In this document: piece after piece, positions 43,848-52,838 of the stretch
Layout of the letters: each line of letters begins with the position of its first letter
How positions within the stretch are numbered: the first letter of the stretch is position 1
Assembly (NCBI GenBank): GCA_963798795.1
Contig: CAWCUZ010000001.1
Coordinates: 62,001 to 126,000, forward strand
Length of the DNA stretch: 64,000 nucleotides
DNA from: CAWCUZ01 sp963798795
Lineage (GTDB): Bacteria; Acidobacteriota; Vicinamibacteria; Vicinamibacterales; SCN-69-37
Direction of reading: 5' to 3'
The notes under the pieces: generated by a model
The model's input: only the letters and a program-made list of their open reading frames with translations
The model's database searches: none
What the model was told of the DNA's origin: nothing
Position numbers and translations under genes: made by a program

Positions 43848-46712
43848 GTGTCCGACTCGTTCGTTTCCCGGCATCTCGGTCCTCGTCCACACGACCTGCC
43901 GCGCATGCTGCAGGCCATCGGCGTCCCCTCGCTCGACGCGCTGATGGATGAAGTCGTGCCGCCCGACATCCGTCTGCGCGAGCCGCTCGCCCTGCCCGAG
44001 GCCGACACGGAAGCCGCGTTCCTCGCCCGCGTCGGCGCGCTTGGCGGCCGGAACCGTGTGTGCCGCAGCTACATCGGCATGGGCTATCACGACACGATCA
44101 CCCCGGCCGTCATCCAGCGGAACGTGTTCGAGAACCCCGGCTGGTACACGCCCTACACTCCGTACCAGGCCGAGATCGCTCAGGGCCGTCTCGAATCGCT
44201 GCTCAATTTCCAGACCGCGGTGCGGGATTTGACGGGGATGGACGTGGCGACGGCGTCGCTGCTGGACGAGGCGACCGCCGCCGCGGAGGCGATGACGCTG
44301 CTGCATCGCGTGTCGAAGCGGCAGGACGCGTCGACGTTCGTCGTCTCGGCGCGGACCTACCCGCAGGTGCTGGCAGTGATCCAGACGCGCGCGACGCCGC
44401 TCGGCATCCGGATCCGCAAGGCCGACCCGGACCGAGCCGAGTTCGGCCCGGACGTGTTCGGGCTGTACCTGCAGACGCCGGATGACCACGGCGCCGTGAA
44501 GGATCTGCGGGCGGTCATCCAGCGCGCGCACGCCGCCGGCGTGCTCGTCGCGGTCGGCGCCGACCTGCTGTCGCTGGTCCTGATCACGCCACCCGGCGAG
44601 ATGGGCGCGGACGTCGTCGTCGGCAACTCGCAGCGGTTCGGCGTGCCGCTGGGCTACGGCGGGCCGCACGCCGCGTTCTTCGCGACGCGCGAGACGTTCG
44701 TGCGGCAGACGCCCGGGCGCATCATCGGCGTGTCGGTCGACAGCCACGGGCGTCTCGCGTACCGGATGGCGCTGCAGACGCGAGAGCAGCACATCCGGCG
44801 CGAGAAGGCGACGTCGAACATCTGCACCGCGCAGGCCCTGCTTGCGAACATCGCGGCCTGCTACGCGGTGTACCACGGGCCCGAGGGCCTGCGCGCGATT
44901 GCCGCGCGCGTTCACCGTCAGGCCGCACGGCTGTCGCGCGCGGCGCAGGCCGCCGGCTGGCAGCCGACGAACGACGCGTTCTTCGACACGGTGCGTCTGG
45001 CCGGAGAGGCCGCGCGGGTCCGGCTCGCGCGCGCGGCGGCCGAGGCGCGCGGCATCAATTTCCGCTATCCGGCCGACGATGTCGTGCAGATTGCGCTCGA
45101 CGAGACCGTCACCGACGCCGACCTCGCCGACATCGTCTTGGCGCTGGCGGGGGGGGCGACGGGCGGATCGCAGCGACTGCCGGAGGCGAATGGCGTGGAA
45201 TCGAGCGTGCCGCCCAACCTTCGGCGCCAGTCGGCGTTTCTCACGCATCCGGTGTTCAACTCGCATCATTCCGAGACAGGCATGATGCGCTACCTCCGCT
45301 CGCTGGAGCGGAAGGACATCGGCCTCGATACGGCGATGATCCCGCTCGGCTCCTGCACGATGAAACTGAACGCCGCAGCGGAGATGATGCCGGTGAGCTG
45401 GCCCGAATTCGGCCGGCTGCACCCGTTCGCGCCGGTGGAGCAGGCGGCGGGGTATCGAGCGCTGTTCAACGAACTGGAGGCGGCGCTGGCCGCGCTCACT
45501 GGTCTGCCGGCCGTGTCGCTGCAGCCGAATTCAGGCGCCCAGGGCGAGTACGCCGGGCTGCTGGCGATTCACGCCTATCACCGGTCGCGCGGCGAAGAGC
45601 GGCGCGACGTCGTCCTCATCCCGCAGTCGGCGCACGGGACGAATCCGGCGAGCGCCGCGCTGGCCGGGTTGCGGCTGGTGATCGTCGCATGCGATGCGCG
45701 CGGGAATATCGACCTGGACGACCTCCGCGCCAGGGCTGCCGCACACGCCGAGCGGCTGTCGTGCCTGATGGTGACGTACCCGAGCACGCACGGCGTGTTC
45801 GAGGGGCGCATCCGCGACATCTGCGCGATCGTGCACGAGCACGGCGGCCAGGTCTACATGGACGGCGCGAACATGAACGCGCAGGTCGGGCTCACCAGCC
45901 CCGCGGCCATCGGCGCCGACGTGTGCCATCTGAACCTGCACAAGACGTTCGCGATCCCGCACGGTGGCGGCGGGCCCGGCATGGGCCCTATCGCCGCGGC
46001 CTCGCACCTGGCGCCGTTCCTCCCGGGCCACGTCGTCGTGCCGCCGGGCGCGGCCGACGGCAATCCGGCCGTGGCGGCGGCGCCATGGGGCAGCGCGAGC
46101 ATCCTGCTCATTTCGTACGGCTACATCCGGATGCTGGGCGCGCGCGGCATGACCGACGCCACGCGCTACGCGATCCTGAACGCCAACTACCTCAAGGCCA
46201 GGCTCGAGGCGCACTATCCCGTCCTGTACGTCGGCGGCACGGGCCGCGTGGCGCACGAGCTGATCTTCGATCTCCGGCCGTTCAAGCAGCAGTGCGGGGT
46301 CGACGAGCAGGATGTGGCCAAGCGGCTCATGGACTACGGCTTCCACGCGCCGACCGTGTCGTTTCCCGTGCCCGGCACGCTCATGGTCGAACCCACCGAG
46401 AGCGAGCCCGCCGAGGAACTGGATCGATTCTGCGAGGCGATGATTGCGATTCGCGGCGAAATCCAGGCCGTGATCGACGGCCGGGCCGATCGCCAGGACA
46501 ACGTGCTGAAGCATGCGCCTCACACGGCCGAGGACGTCTGCGCGGACCAGTGGACCCACGCGTATTCGCGCAGCGAGGCGGCCTTTCCCGTGGCGTCGCT
46601 GCGCGGCCACAAGTTCTGGCCGCCGGTCTCGCGAATCGACAACCCGTTCGGCGATCGGAACCTGATGTGCGTCTGTCCGCCGATCGAAGCCTACGCCGAA
46701 GCGAACGGCTGA
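43848..46712 (+). CDS. gcvP: Glycine dehydrogenase (decarboxylating), single-chain P protein
   Basis: A 954-residue PLP enzyme that decarboxylates glycine and loads the aminomethyl group on GcvH. Both fold-type I halves are in one chain, as in proteobacterial GcvP, not split into GcvPA/GcvPB. N-terminal half: SYIGMGYHDTITPAVIQRNV, NPGWYTPYTPYQAEIAQGRL. C-terminal half: FNSHHSETGMMRYLRSLERK, PLGSCTMKLNAAAEMMPVSW, and the PLP lysine in DVCHLNLHKTFAIPHGGGGP (about residue 706). The frame is intact. It completes the gcvTHP operon; no lipoamide dehydrogenase is nearby. Confidence 0.97.
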   Translation: MSDSFVSRHLGPRPHDLPRMLQAIGVPSLDALMDEVVPPDIRLREPLALPEADTEAAFLARVGALGGRNRVCRSYIGMGYHDTITPAVIQRNVFENPGWYTPYTPYQAEIAQGRLESLLNFQTAVRDLTGMDVATASLLDEATAAAEAMTLLHRVSKRQDASTFVVSARTYPQVLAVIQTRATPLGIRIRKADPDRAEFGPDVFGLYLQTPDDHGAVKDLRAVIQRAHAAGVLVAVGADLLSLVLITPPGEMGADVVVGNSQRFGVPLGYGGPHAAFFATRETFVRQTPGRIIGVSVDSHGRLAYRMALQTREQHIRREKATSNICTAQALLANIAACYAVYHGPEGLRAIAARVHRQAARLSRAAQAAGWQPTNDAFFDTVRLAGEAARVRLARAAAEARGINFRYPADDVVQIALDETVTDADLADIVLALAGGATGGSQRLPEANGVESSVPPNLRRQSAFLTHPVFNSHHSETGMMRYLRSLERKDIGLDTAMIPLGSCTMKLNAAAEMMPVSWPEFGRLHPFAPVEQAAGYRALFNELEAALAALTGLPAVSLQPNSGAQGEYAGLLAIHAYHRSRGEERRDVVLIPQSAHGTNPASAALAGLRLVIVACDARGNIDLDDLRARAAAHAERLSCLMVTYPSTHGVFEGRIRDICAIVHEHGGQVYMDGANMNAQVGLTSPAAIGADVCHLNLHKTFAIPHGGGGPGMGPIAAASHLAPFLPGHVVVPPGAADGNPAVAAAPWGSASILLISYGYIRMLGARGMTDATRYAILNANYLKARLEAHYPVLYVGGTGRVAHELIFDLRPFKQQCGVDEQDVAKRLMDYGFHAPTVSFPVPGTLMVEPTESEPAEELDRFCEAMIAIRGEIQAVIDGRADRQDNVLKHAPHTAEDVCADQWTHAYSRSEAAFPVASLRGHKFWPPVSRIDNPFGDRNLMCVCPPIEAYAEANG

Positions 46713-46763
46713 GGTGAGCGCCCCGGAGCACGAGGCCTGGCGCCTGGGCGGTCGATTCCCGGG

Positions 46764-47654
46764 TCAGGGCTTCTGGCCGGTTTCCGCCGTAATCAGTTCG
46801 TCGACACGCGTGCGGAACACCTCGGCCAACCGGCGCGTGACCGGTCCTGGCGCGCCATCGCCGACCGTCCGGTTGTCGACCTCGCGCACCGGCATCACGT
46901 CGCGGGTCGTGCCGGTGATGAAGACCTCGTCCGCGGCGGTCACATCCTCCGGCCGGATGCGCGCTTCGCGCGCCTCAGTGCCGGCTTCGTCGGCCAGCTC
47001 CAGGACGAACTCGCGCGTGACCCCCGGCAGCAGCCCCGCCGAGAGCGGCGGCGTGAGCGTGACGCCGTCTTTGACGATGAACACGTTCGACTGCGAGCAC
47101 TCGACGACTTCGCCCGCCTGATTCAGCATCAGCGCCTCGTCGGCGCCGAGCCGCAGGGCCTCTTGCATGGCGAGCGCGTTGTTCAGGAGGTTGTTCGATT
47201 TGATCATCGGGTTGAGCGCCTGGGGATGGTTCCGCCGGACGCTCACCGTCGAGAGGCGGATGCCGTCGGTGAACCACGCCTCCGGCGGCAGCACGAGCGG
47301 CTTCACGATGATGACGAGGGTGGGTTCGGGGCAGACCGCCGGCGCGTAGCTGAGCTCGCCGACCCCGCGCGTCACCAGGATGCGGATGTAGGCCTCGTCG
47401 ACCTCCTCCGCCGCCGCAAGCGTCCGGTCCACGCAAGCGAGCAGTTCGGCGTCGCTCAGCGGCAGCTCGAGCGCCAGGAGCGCGGCCGAGCGGCGCATCC
47501 GCCGCATGTGCCGATCGAACAGGAACGGCCGGCGTCCATAGGTGCGCAGCGTTTCGTAGATCCCCTCGCCGTACAGGAACCCGTGATCGAAAACAGGGAC
47601 CGTCGCCTCTCGCGCGTCAGTGATGCGGCCGTTGACATAGACGGTGGCGTTCAT
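46764..47654 (-). CDS. PLP class IV aminotransferase, branched-chain (IlvE)-like
   Basis: A 296-residue fold-type IV transaminase. The N-terminal domain has YVNGRITDAREATVPVFDHG and FLYGEGIYETLRTYGRRPFL, the standard class IV start. The catalytic lysine is in ALNPMIKSNNLLNNALAMQE near residue 153, followed by ADEALMLNQAGEVVECSQSN, which includes the glutamate that holds the PLP nitrogen, and ITGTTRDVMPVREVDNRTVG at the phosphate-binding end. The GEGIYETLRTY and RMRRSA segments resemble both branched-chain and D-amino acid aminotransferases. It is divergent from nnr and convergent with gcvP. Specificity is not certain. Confidence 0.85.
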   Translation of the reverse strand: MNATVYVNGRITDAREATVPVFDHGFLYGEGIYETLRTYGRRPFLFDRHMRRMRRSAALLALELPLSDAELLACVDRTLAAAEEVDEAYIRILVTRGVGELSYAPAVCPEPTLVIIVKPLVLPPEAWFTDGIRLSTVSVRRNHPQALNPMIKSNNLLNNALAMQEALRLGADEALMLNQAGEVVECSQSNVFIVKDGVTLTPPLSAGLLPGVTREFVLELADEAGTEAREARIRPEDVTAADEVFITGTTRDVMPVREVDNRTVGDGAPGPVTRRLAEVFRTRVDELITAETGQKP

Positions 47655-47763
47655 CGGGACGAGTCTCGGAAACGGGTGGCGGGCTGCGCCGGACGATGGG
47701 CGGCTGAATCTTGCGCGAGTCTAGCACAAGAGGTACGCTCGGCCTCGGCCGACGGCCCACCCG

Positions 47764-49341
47764 ATGCGCGTGCTCAATACCCAGCAGATGCGTGAAGCCG
47801 ATCGCCGCACGATCGACGAGATTGGCATTCCGTCCATCGTCCTGATGGAGAACGCCGGCCGGCAGGTGGTCGCCGCCATGGAGACGGCGTTCGAGGATCT
47901 GGCCTCGCTGCGGGTGGCCGTGCTGTGCGGCCGCGGCAGCAACGGCGGCGACGGCCTGGTCGTCGCCCGCGCTCTGCTCGAGGACCACGTCGACGCCGGC
48001 GTGTATCTGTTCGGCGAGGCCGCGTCGGTCCGGGGCGACGCGCGTGTGAACCTGGACGTGCTCGCGCATCTCGGCGCCGATATCGTCGAGGTCGCGGACG
48101 CCGCGGCGTGGGAACTGCACGGGACCGACGTGCTCGGCGCCGATCTGATCGTGGACGCGGTGTTCGGGACGGGGCTGAACGGGCCCGTCGCGGGGCTGAT
48201 CGAGACCGTCATCGCCGATGTGAACGCGTCGAGCCGACCGGTCGTGGCCGTGGATCTGCCGAGCGGGCTGTCGGCCGACACCCCCGGCGTGTCGGGGCCC
48301 GCCATGCAGGCCACCATGACCGTGACCCTCGCGTCGCCCAAGCTTTCGCTGGTGCTGCCTCCGGCTGAGGCGTACGCCGGCAATCTCGTCATCGCGCCGA
48401 TCGGCATTCCCGAGACGGTGATCGAGGACCTGCCCGGGCCCCGCGTCGAGCTGTTGACGAAGGAGTCGATGCGCGGCCACATCGAGCCGCGCCCGGCCGA
48501 ATCCCACAAGGGCGATTACGGCCGCGTGCTGATCGTCGCCGGATCGCGCGGCAAGACCGGCGCGGCGAGCCTCGCGGCCCGCGCGGCGCTCCGGTCCGGC
48601 GCCGGCCTCGTGACCATCGCGGCCCCCGCCTCCGCCGTGCCCATCATCGCCTCTCTCGGCGCCGAGTACATGACCGAGCCGCTGGACGAAACACCCGACG
48701 GCGGCATCGCCTTCGACGCACTCGACCGCATCCTCGGCTTCGGCGCGGACGTGATTGCCCTGGGACCGGGCCTGGGCCGGTCGCCCTCGACCGCGGCGCT
48801 CGTGCATGGACTGGTCGAGCGCTCCGGCGTACCGCTGGTCATCGACGCGGACGGACTGAATGCGTTCACGGCCGAAGCCGAACGACTCACCGGCCGGGAC
48901 GGCGTCGACCTGATCGTCACGCCGCACCCGGGCGAGATGGCGCGGCTCACCGGCCTGACGATCGACGAGATCCAGGGGCACCGGATGGACGTCGCCCGCG
49001 ACTTCGCGTCCACCCACCGGGTCCACGTCGTCCTGAAGGGACATCGGACGCTCGTGGCGGGTCCGGACGGCCGGGTGTTCATCAATACGACCGGGAACCC
49101 CGGCATGGCGACGGCCGGCACCGGCGATGTGCTCACCGGGATGATCGCGGGCTGGTTCGGACAACTGCTCGATGCCGAGGCGGCCGCCACGCTGGCCGTG
49201 TACCTTCACGGGCTCGCGGGCGATCTCGCGGAGGCCGACGAGGGCGAAGTCGCCATGACGGCTGGCGACCTGCTCGACCGGCTCGGCGATGCCGTCATGG
49301 ATCTCACCGCGCGGCGCCGCAAGCCGGCCGCCGACGCGTGA
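47764..49341 (+). CDS. nnr: Bifunctional NAD(P)H-hydrate repair enzyme (epimerase/dehydratase)
   Basis: A 525-residue fusion that repairs damaged NADHX/NADPHX. Residues 1 to about 215 are the YjeF_N epimerase: MRVLNTQQMREADRRTIDEI, LMENAGRQVVAAMETAFEDL and VLCGRGSNGGDGLVVARALL. The C-terminal domain is the ADP-dependent dehydratase of the carbohydrate kinase type: SHKGDYGRVLIVAGSRGKTG, VIALGPGLGRSPSTAALVHG, VIDADGLNAFTAEAERLTGR and GMATAGTGDVLTGMIAGWFG (Mg/ADP-binding GTGD). Its stop overlaps tsaE by 4 bases, the common bacterial order nnr-tsaE. Confidence 0.95.
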   Translation: MRVLNTQQMREADRRTIDEIGIPSIVLMENAGRQVVAAMETAFEDLASLRVAVLCGRGSNGGDGLVVARALLEDHVDAGVYLFGEAASVRGDARVNLDVLAHLGADIVEVADAAAWELHGTDVLGADLIVDAVFGTGLNGPVAGLIETVIADVNASSRPVVAVDLPSGLSADTPGVSGPAMQATMTVTLASPKLSLVLPPAEAYAGNLVIAPIGIPETVIEDLPGPRVELLTKESMRGHIEPRPAESHKGDYGRVLIVAGSRGKTGAASLAARAALRSGAGLVTIAAPASAVPIIASLGAEYMTEPLDETPDGGIAFDALDRILGFGADVIALGPGLGRSPSTAALVHGLVERSGVPLVIDADGLNAFTAEAERLTGRDGVDLIVTPHPGEMARLTGLTIDEIQGHRMDVARDFASTHRVHVVLKGHRTLVAGPDGRVFINTTGNPGMATAGTGDVLTGMIAGWFGQLLDAEAAATLAVYLHGLAGDLAEADEGEVAMTAGDLLDRLGDAVMDLTARRRKPAADA

Positions 49342-49775
49342 CCGAGCGCGTTGCGCATTCGGAAGGCGAGACGGCCGCCCTCGGTCGCGATCTCGCGCGG
49401 CATCTCACACCTGGAACGTTCGTGCTGCTGCTCGGACCGCTGGGCGCGGGCAAGACCGCGTTCGTCCGCGGTCTGGCCGACGGCCTCGGCTGCGACCCCG
49501 AGGACGTCTCCAGCCCGACGTTCACGCTGATCCAGGAATACCGGGGCCGGCGCCTCCTGCTCGAGCACGTCGACCTCTACCGGCTCGGCGCGCCCGAGGT
49601 GCCCGATCTGGGTCTCGACGAGATGGCCGGCGAGGGGCGCATCGTGGCCGTCGAATGGGCCGACCGCTGGACCGGCTGGCCCGACGATGCGGTGCGGGTG
49701 GAATTCGAGATTGTCGACGGGACCACACGCCGGATCCGGATCCACGGACGCGATCGGACGAGCGAGGTGCCGTAG
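49338..49775 (+). CDS. tsaE: tRNA threonylcarbamoyladenosine biosynthesis ATPase TsaE
   Basis: A 145-residue ATPase required for the t6A modification of ANN-decoding tRNAs together with TsaD and TsaB. Walker A is VLLLGPLGAGKTAFVRGLAD near residue 35, followed by DVSSPTFTLIQEYRGRRLLL, HVDLYRLGAPEVPDLGLDEM and a Walker B-like IVAVEWADRW. The length and the SPTF-HxDLYR signatures are diagnostic. The GTG start overlaps the nnr stop. Its end is 8 bases from that of the convergent decarboxylase gene at 49783. Confidence 0.95.
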   Translation: MTERVAHSEGETAALGRDLARHLTPGTFVLLLGPLGAGKTAFVRGLADGLGCDPEDVSSPTFTLIQEYRGRRLLLEHVDLYRLGAPEVPDLGLDEMAGEGRIVAVEWADRWTGWPDDAVRVEFEIVDGTTRRIRIHGRDRTSEVP

Positions 49776-49782
49776 CGCCGGA

Positions 49783-51186
49783 TCAGCCGCGGGCCGTGCG
49801 GTCGATCGCGCCGAGAATCGCATCCGCAGACCGGTCGACGTCATCGTCGGTGGTCGACCAGTTCGACACCGAGATGCGCATCGCCCGGACGCCGTGCCAC
49901 GTGGTGCCGCCCAGCCAGCAGGTGCCGTCCCGCTGCACGCGCGCGATGACTTCGTCCGTGAACGCGTCGGCGTTGGCGACACCCTCGGGTTCGCAGCGAA
50001 CCAGTACCTGATTCAGGACCACCTCGTTGAGTATTCGGACGGCCCGATCCGATGCGAGCCGCTCGGCCAGGCGACGCGCGAGCCGGCAGCAGCGCTCGAC
50101 CAGATCGGCAAGCCCCGAGCGTCCGAGCGCGCGCAGCGCCGCATAGACCGGCACCGCACGGGCCCGGCGCGATTCTTCGGGCACGTACTCGTGCGGATCG
50201 CGTTGGGCGCTGGACTCGACGATGTAGGCCGCGCCGAGCGTCATCGACCGGCGATGGGCGTCGCGATGGGACGTCATCACGATGCCGCAGTCGTAGGGGA
50301 CGTTCAGCCACTTGTGCGCGTCGGTGGCGATCGAATCGGCCCGCGCGATGCCGGCGACCAGCCGCGCGAACGCCGGGCTCGCCGCCGCCCAGAGGCCGAA
50401 GGCGCCGTCGACGTGCAGCCAGGCGCCGCGACGGCCGGCGGCGTCGGCAATCGCGTCGATTCCATCGAAGGCGCCGGTGTTCACGTTGCCGGCCTGGGCG
50501 CACACGATGCACGGCCCGGTGCCGTCGGCCAGCATCCGTGCCGCCTCGTCGGCGCGCATGGCGCCCTGTGCGTCGGTCGGCACCCGGCGGACCCGCGTGC
50601 CGCCGAGTCCAAGGAGCCGCAGCGCGTTGAAGATCGTGTAGTGCGACTCGTCGCTCACCAGAACGTCGATCGCCGGCGCGCCGAACAGCCCCCGAGCCTC
50701 GACGTCCCAGCCCGCGGCGTGCAGCACGTGATGCCGGCCGGCCGCGAGCGCCGTGAAGTTGGCCATCTGGCAGCCGGTGACGTACCCGACGCTCCATGCC
50801 GGGGAGAGGCCGACCAGGTCGCGAATCCAGTCGGCGGCGATCTCCTCTACGACCGAGACGAGCGGGGAGAGCACGTAGATCCCGGCATTCTGGTCCCACG
50901 CCGACACGAGCCAGTCGGCCGCGGTCGCCGCCGGAAGGCTGCCGCCGACCACGAAGCCGAAGTAGCGGGGCCCCTGCGTCGCGACGGTGCCGGCGCGGGC
51001 CGCGGTGCCGAGGTCGTCAACGACCCGTGCGGCGTCGTGGCCGGTCTCCGGCAGCGGGCCGCCCAGAGCGGCGCGCAGTTCGGCCGCGGTCGCGCTGGCG
51101 CCAACGGGCCGATTGGCAATCTCGTCCAGATAGCGGGTGGCCTGAGTGGCAGTGCGCTCGAGCAGTGACGATCGTGAGTCGCTCAT
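49783..51186 (-). CDS. Group II pyridoxal-dependent decarboxylase (aromatic amino acid type)
   Basis: A 467-residue PLP decarboxylase of the DDC/TDC family. The PLP lysine is in ADSIATDAHKWLNVPYDCGI near residue 303. Other family segments are GPRYFGFVVGGSLPAATAAD, NAGIYVLSPLVSVVEEIAAD, SVGYVTGCQMANFTALAAGR, VLVSDESHYTIFNALRLLGL (PLP-stacking histidine) and GAWLHVDGAFGLWAAASPAF (D that binds the PLP nitrogen). It would decarboxylate an aromatic or acidic L-amino acid. The gene is monocistronic by position: it is convergent with tsaE, and 81 bases separate its start from the end of the FecR-like gene upstream on the same strand. Confidence 0.85.
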   Translation of the reverse strand: MSDSRSSLLERTATQATRYLDEIANRPVGASATAAELRAALGGPLPETGHDAARVVDDLGTAARAGTVATQGPRYFGFVVGGSLPAATAADWLVSAWDQNAGIYVLSPLVSVVEEIAADWIRDLVGLSPAWSVGYVTGCQMANFTALAAGRHHVLHAAGWDVEARGLFGAPAIDVLVSDESHYTIFNALRLLGLGGTRVRRVPTDAQGAMRADEAARMLADGTGPCIVCAQAGNVNTGAFDGIDAIADAAGRRGAWLHVDGAFGLWAAASPAFARLVAGIARADSIATDAHKWLNVPYDCGIVMTSHRDAHRRSMTLGAAYIVESSAQRDPHEYVPEESRRARAVPVYAALRALGRSGLADLVERCCRLARRLAERLASDRAVRILNEVVLNQVLVRCEPEGVANADAFTDEVIARVQRDGTCWLGGTTWHGVRAMRISVSNWSTTDDDVDRSADAILGAIDRTARG

Positions 51187-51216
51187 GACGAGCGCCCACT
51201 ATAGAGCAACTGACGC

Positions 51217-51242
51217 GGCCGGCGGGCTTCAGCCCGCCGGCC
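51217..51242. terminator. Strong GC hairpin between the FecR-like gene and the decarboxylase
   Basis: GGCCGGCGGGCT (51217-51228) and AGCCCGCCGGCC (51231-51242) form a 12-bp perfect stem with a TC loop. It lies 26 bases beyond the FecR-like stop in the direction of transcription and upstream of the decarboxylase start. No T-tract follows on either strand, so it is a hairpin-type terminator candidate or another of the dispersed palindromes, not a proven intrinsic terminator. Confidence 0.45.
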
Positions 51243-51267
51243 CGCGGGGTTGAAGCGGCCCTGTGTC

Positions 51268-52305
51268 TCACTGGAGCCACGCGATCGCATCCCGCCAGTT
51301 GCGCCACCATCCCTTCACCGGCGGCAGGGGCAGCGCCTGCTGCCAGCGCCAGAGCGCGTCGTCGTCGACTGCGGCCGCAGCCTCGATCGGCACGTCGGCC
51401 GGCGGCGGCGCGAGCGCGGCGGCCCGCACCACCAGGGCGGCGCGCGGGGAGCCCGCGGATCGGAGCGCCAGCCGCAACAGCGTGAGCACGTCGCGCGGCC
51501 GCGCCTCCGCTGCGAGAGTCTGCGCCGCGGCCGCAGCCGCGTCCGGGTCCGCGGCGCCCTGGAACGCGTCGGCCGCCGCCCGAAACGCCGGCGTCGCATC
51601 GTCGAACACGGGCACGCGCGGCGACGCGCCGGCTGTCATCGCCGCCGAGGCGCCGGCGGGCACGAGCGACTCGCCGTACAGGTTGTTGAGCTGCACCCAG
51701 CCGGTCTGCACGCGCAGATGGGCCGCGCCGTCGGCGTCCACGTCGAGGCGAAAGATGCAACCCAGGTCGAGAACGTCGCCGCCAGGCGTGTGGACGACGA
51801 TGCGGCCGGGTGGCGCCCAGACGCGGACGTCGATCGTGCCGCGGTCGAGGCGCACGCCATGACGTCGGGCGCTGGTTGCCGTGAGCTGCAGCCGGCTGCC
51901 GGCGCGCGCAACGATCCGGCCGAGCCGCGCCACGTCAATCTCGGCCACGGTGGACGCGGGAACCTGGAGGTCTTGGCCGACCGCCAGCGTGTGCGGCCGC
52001 GAGGTCGACGCCGCGCCGCCAGCGGGCGTGGCGGTCCAGTGCCACGGCTGGCCGGCGGGCCAGTCGAGGCGCCATTCGTACCGCCAGATGGCGGCGACCA
52101 TCAGCAGGCCGGCCGCCACCGCGCCAATGAGCACGGCCGTCCGAAACGGCCGCCGGTCATCCGGCCACACGAAGGGCCGCGCCGCGGGATCGAAGGCCAG
52201 GGGCGCGAGCGTTCGTTCGAGGCCGGCCACCGTTTGGTCCTCGGGCGGCGTCTGGTCCCAGAGATAGTCGTCGGCCGCCGGCTGTCGAGGCGCATCGCTT
52301 GTCAT
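51268..52305 (-). CDS. FecR-like anti-sigma/sensor protein
   Basis: A 345-residue single-pass membrane protein. The N-terminus is cytoplasmic and acidic (DDYLWDQTPPEDQTVAGLER), then comes a transmembrane helix TAVLIGAVAAGLLMVAAIW near residue 65, and a periplasmic FecR-type beta domain (LAVGQDLQVPASTVAEIDVA, GRIVVHTPGGDVLDLGCIFR, RVQTGWVQLNNLYGESLVPA). The C-terminal helical part contains DVLTLLRLALRSAGSPRAAL. The ATG overlaps the stop of the ECF sigma gene (ATGA), the classic sigma/anti-sigma pairing, so it probably restrains that sigma factor in response to an envelope signal. Confidence 0.75.
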   Translation of the reverse strand: MTSDAPRQPAADDYLWDQTPPEDQTVAGLERTLAPLAFDPAARPFVWPDDRRPFRTAVLIGAVAAGLLMVAAIWRYEWRLDWPAGQPWHWTATPAGGAASTSRPHTLAVGQDLQVPASTVAEIDVARLGRIVARAGSRLQLTATSARRHGVRLDRGTIDVRVWAPPGRIVVHTPGGDVLDLGCIFRLDVDADGAAHLRVQTGWVQLNNLYGESLVPAGASAAMTAGASPRVPVFDDATPAFRAAADAFQGAADPDAAAAAAQTLAAEARPRDVLTLLRLALRSAGSPRAALVVRAAALAPPPADVPIEAAAAVDDDALWRWQQALPLPPVKGWWRNWRDAIAWLQ

Positions 52306-52809
52306 CGTTCGACTCCCAGCTCCGCACGCAGGAGCTTCAATCCGCGGTGCAGGTTGACGCGAACCGACTCCGGAGTGAGTCCGGTCAGTGCCGCGATCTC
52401 CCGGTCCCGTCAGGCCCTCGACCAGGCGCATGACGAGTGTGTCGCGATACGCCTCTGGAAGCCGTCCGACCCGTGCGAGCACGCGGCGCGCGTCGCTGCG
52501 GGCCTCGACCGGGTCGGCCGGCGCGGCGTGCGGGCGGGCGTCGAGCGCTTCAGTGATTGGCCGGCGCCGGAGCAGGTCGGTGGCCTTGCGCCGTGCGATG
52601 GCGGCCAGCCAGCCGGCGAACGCGGCGGGGTCGCGCAGGGAACCGAGGCGCTCGAGCGCCTGGACGAATACATCCTGCACGAGGTCCGCGGCCTCGTCAG
52701 GCGTCAGGCGCGTGAGCAGAATCGCATGAGCGTACCGCGCGAAGCGCTGATACAGGACGCCGAAGGCGTCGCGGTCGCCGGCCTGGGCGAGCCGCACGAG
52801 GTCGGCCAC
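52302..52809 (-). CDS. ECF-type RNA polymerase sigma factor (one apparent frameshift)
   Basis: A sigma-70 family extracytoplasmic factor of about 168 residues. Region 2 is VADLVRLAQAGDRDAFGVLY, LTPDEAADLVQDVFVQALER, then FAGWLAAIARRKATDLLRRR. Region 4 begins LPEAYRDTLVMRLVEGLTG; removing one base near 52403 restores REIAALTGLTPESVRVNLHR and GLKLLRAELGVER. Without the correction the frame runs on into the FecR-like gene. I take the GTG at 52807-52809 as start; no ATG is available. The order dioxygenase-like gene, sigma, FecR-like on one strand with overlaps suggests a single transcription unit. Confidence 0.8.
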
Positions 52810-52838
52810 CGACCCCGCGCCGTCGGGCGGCTCGCGAT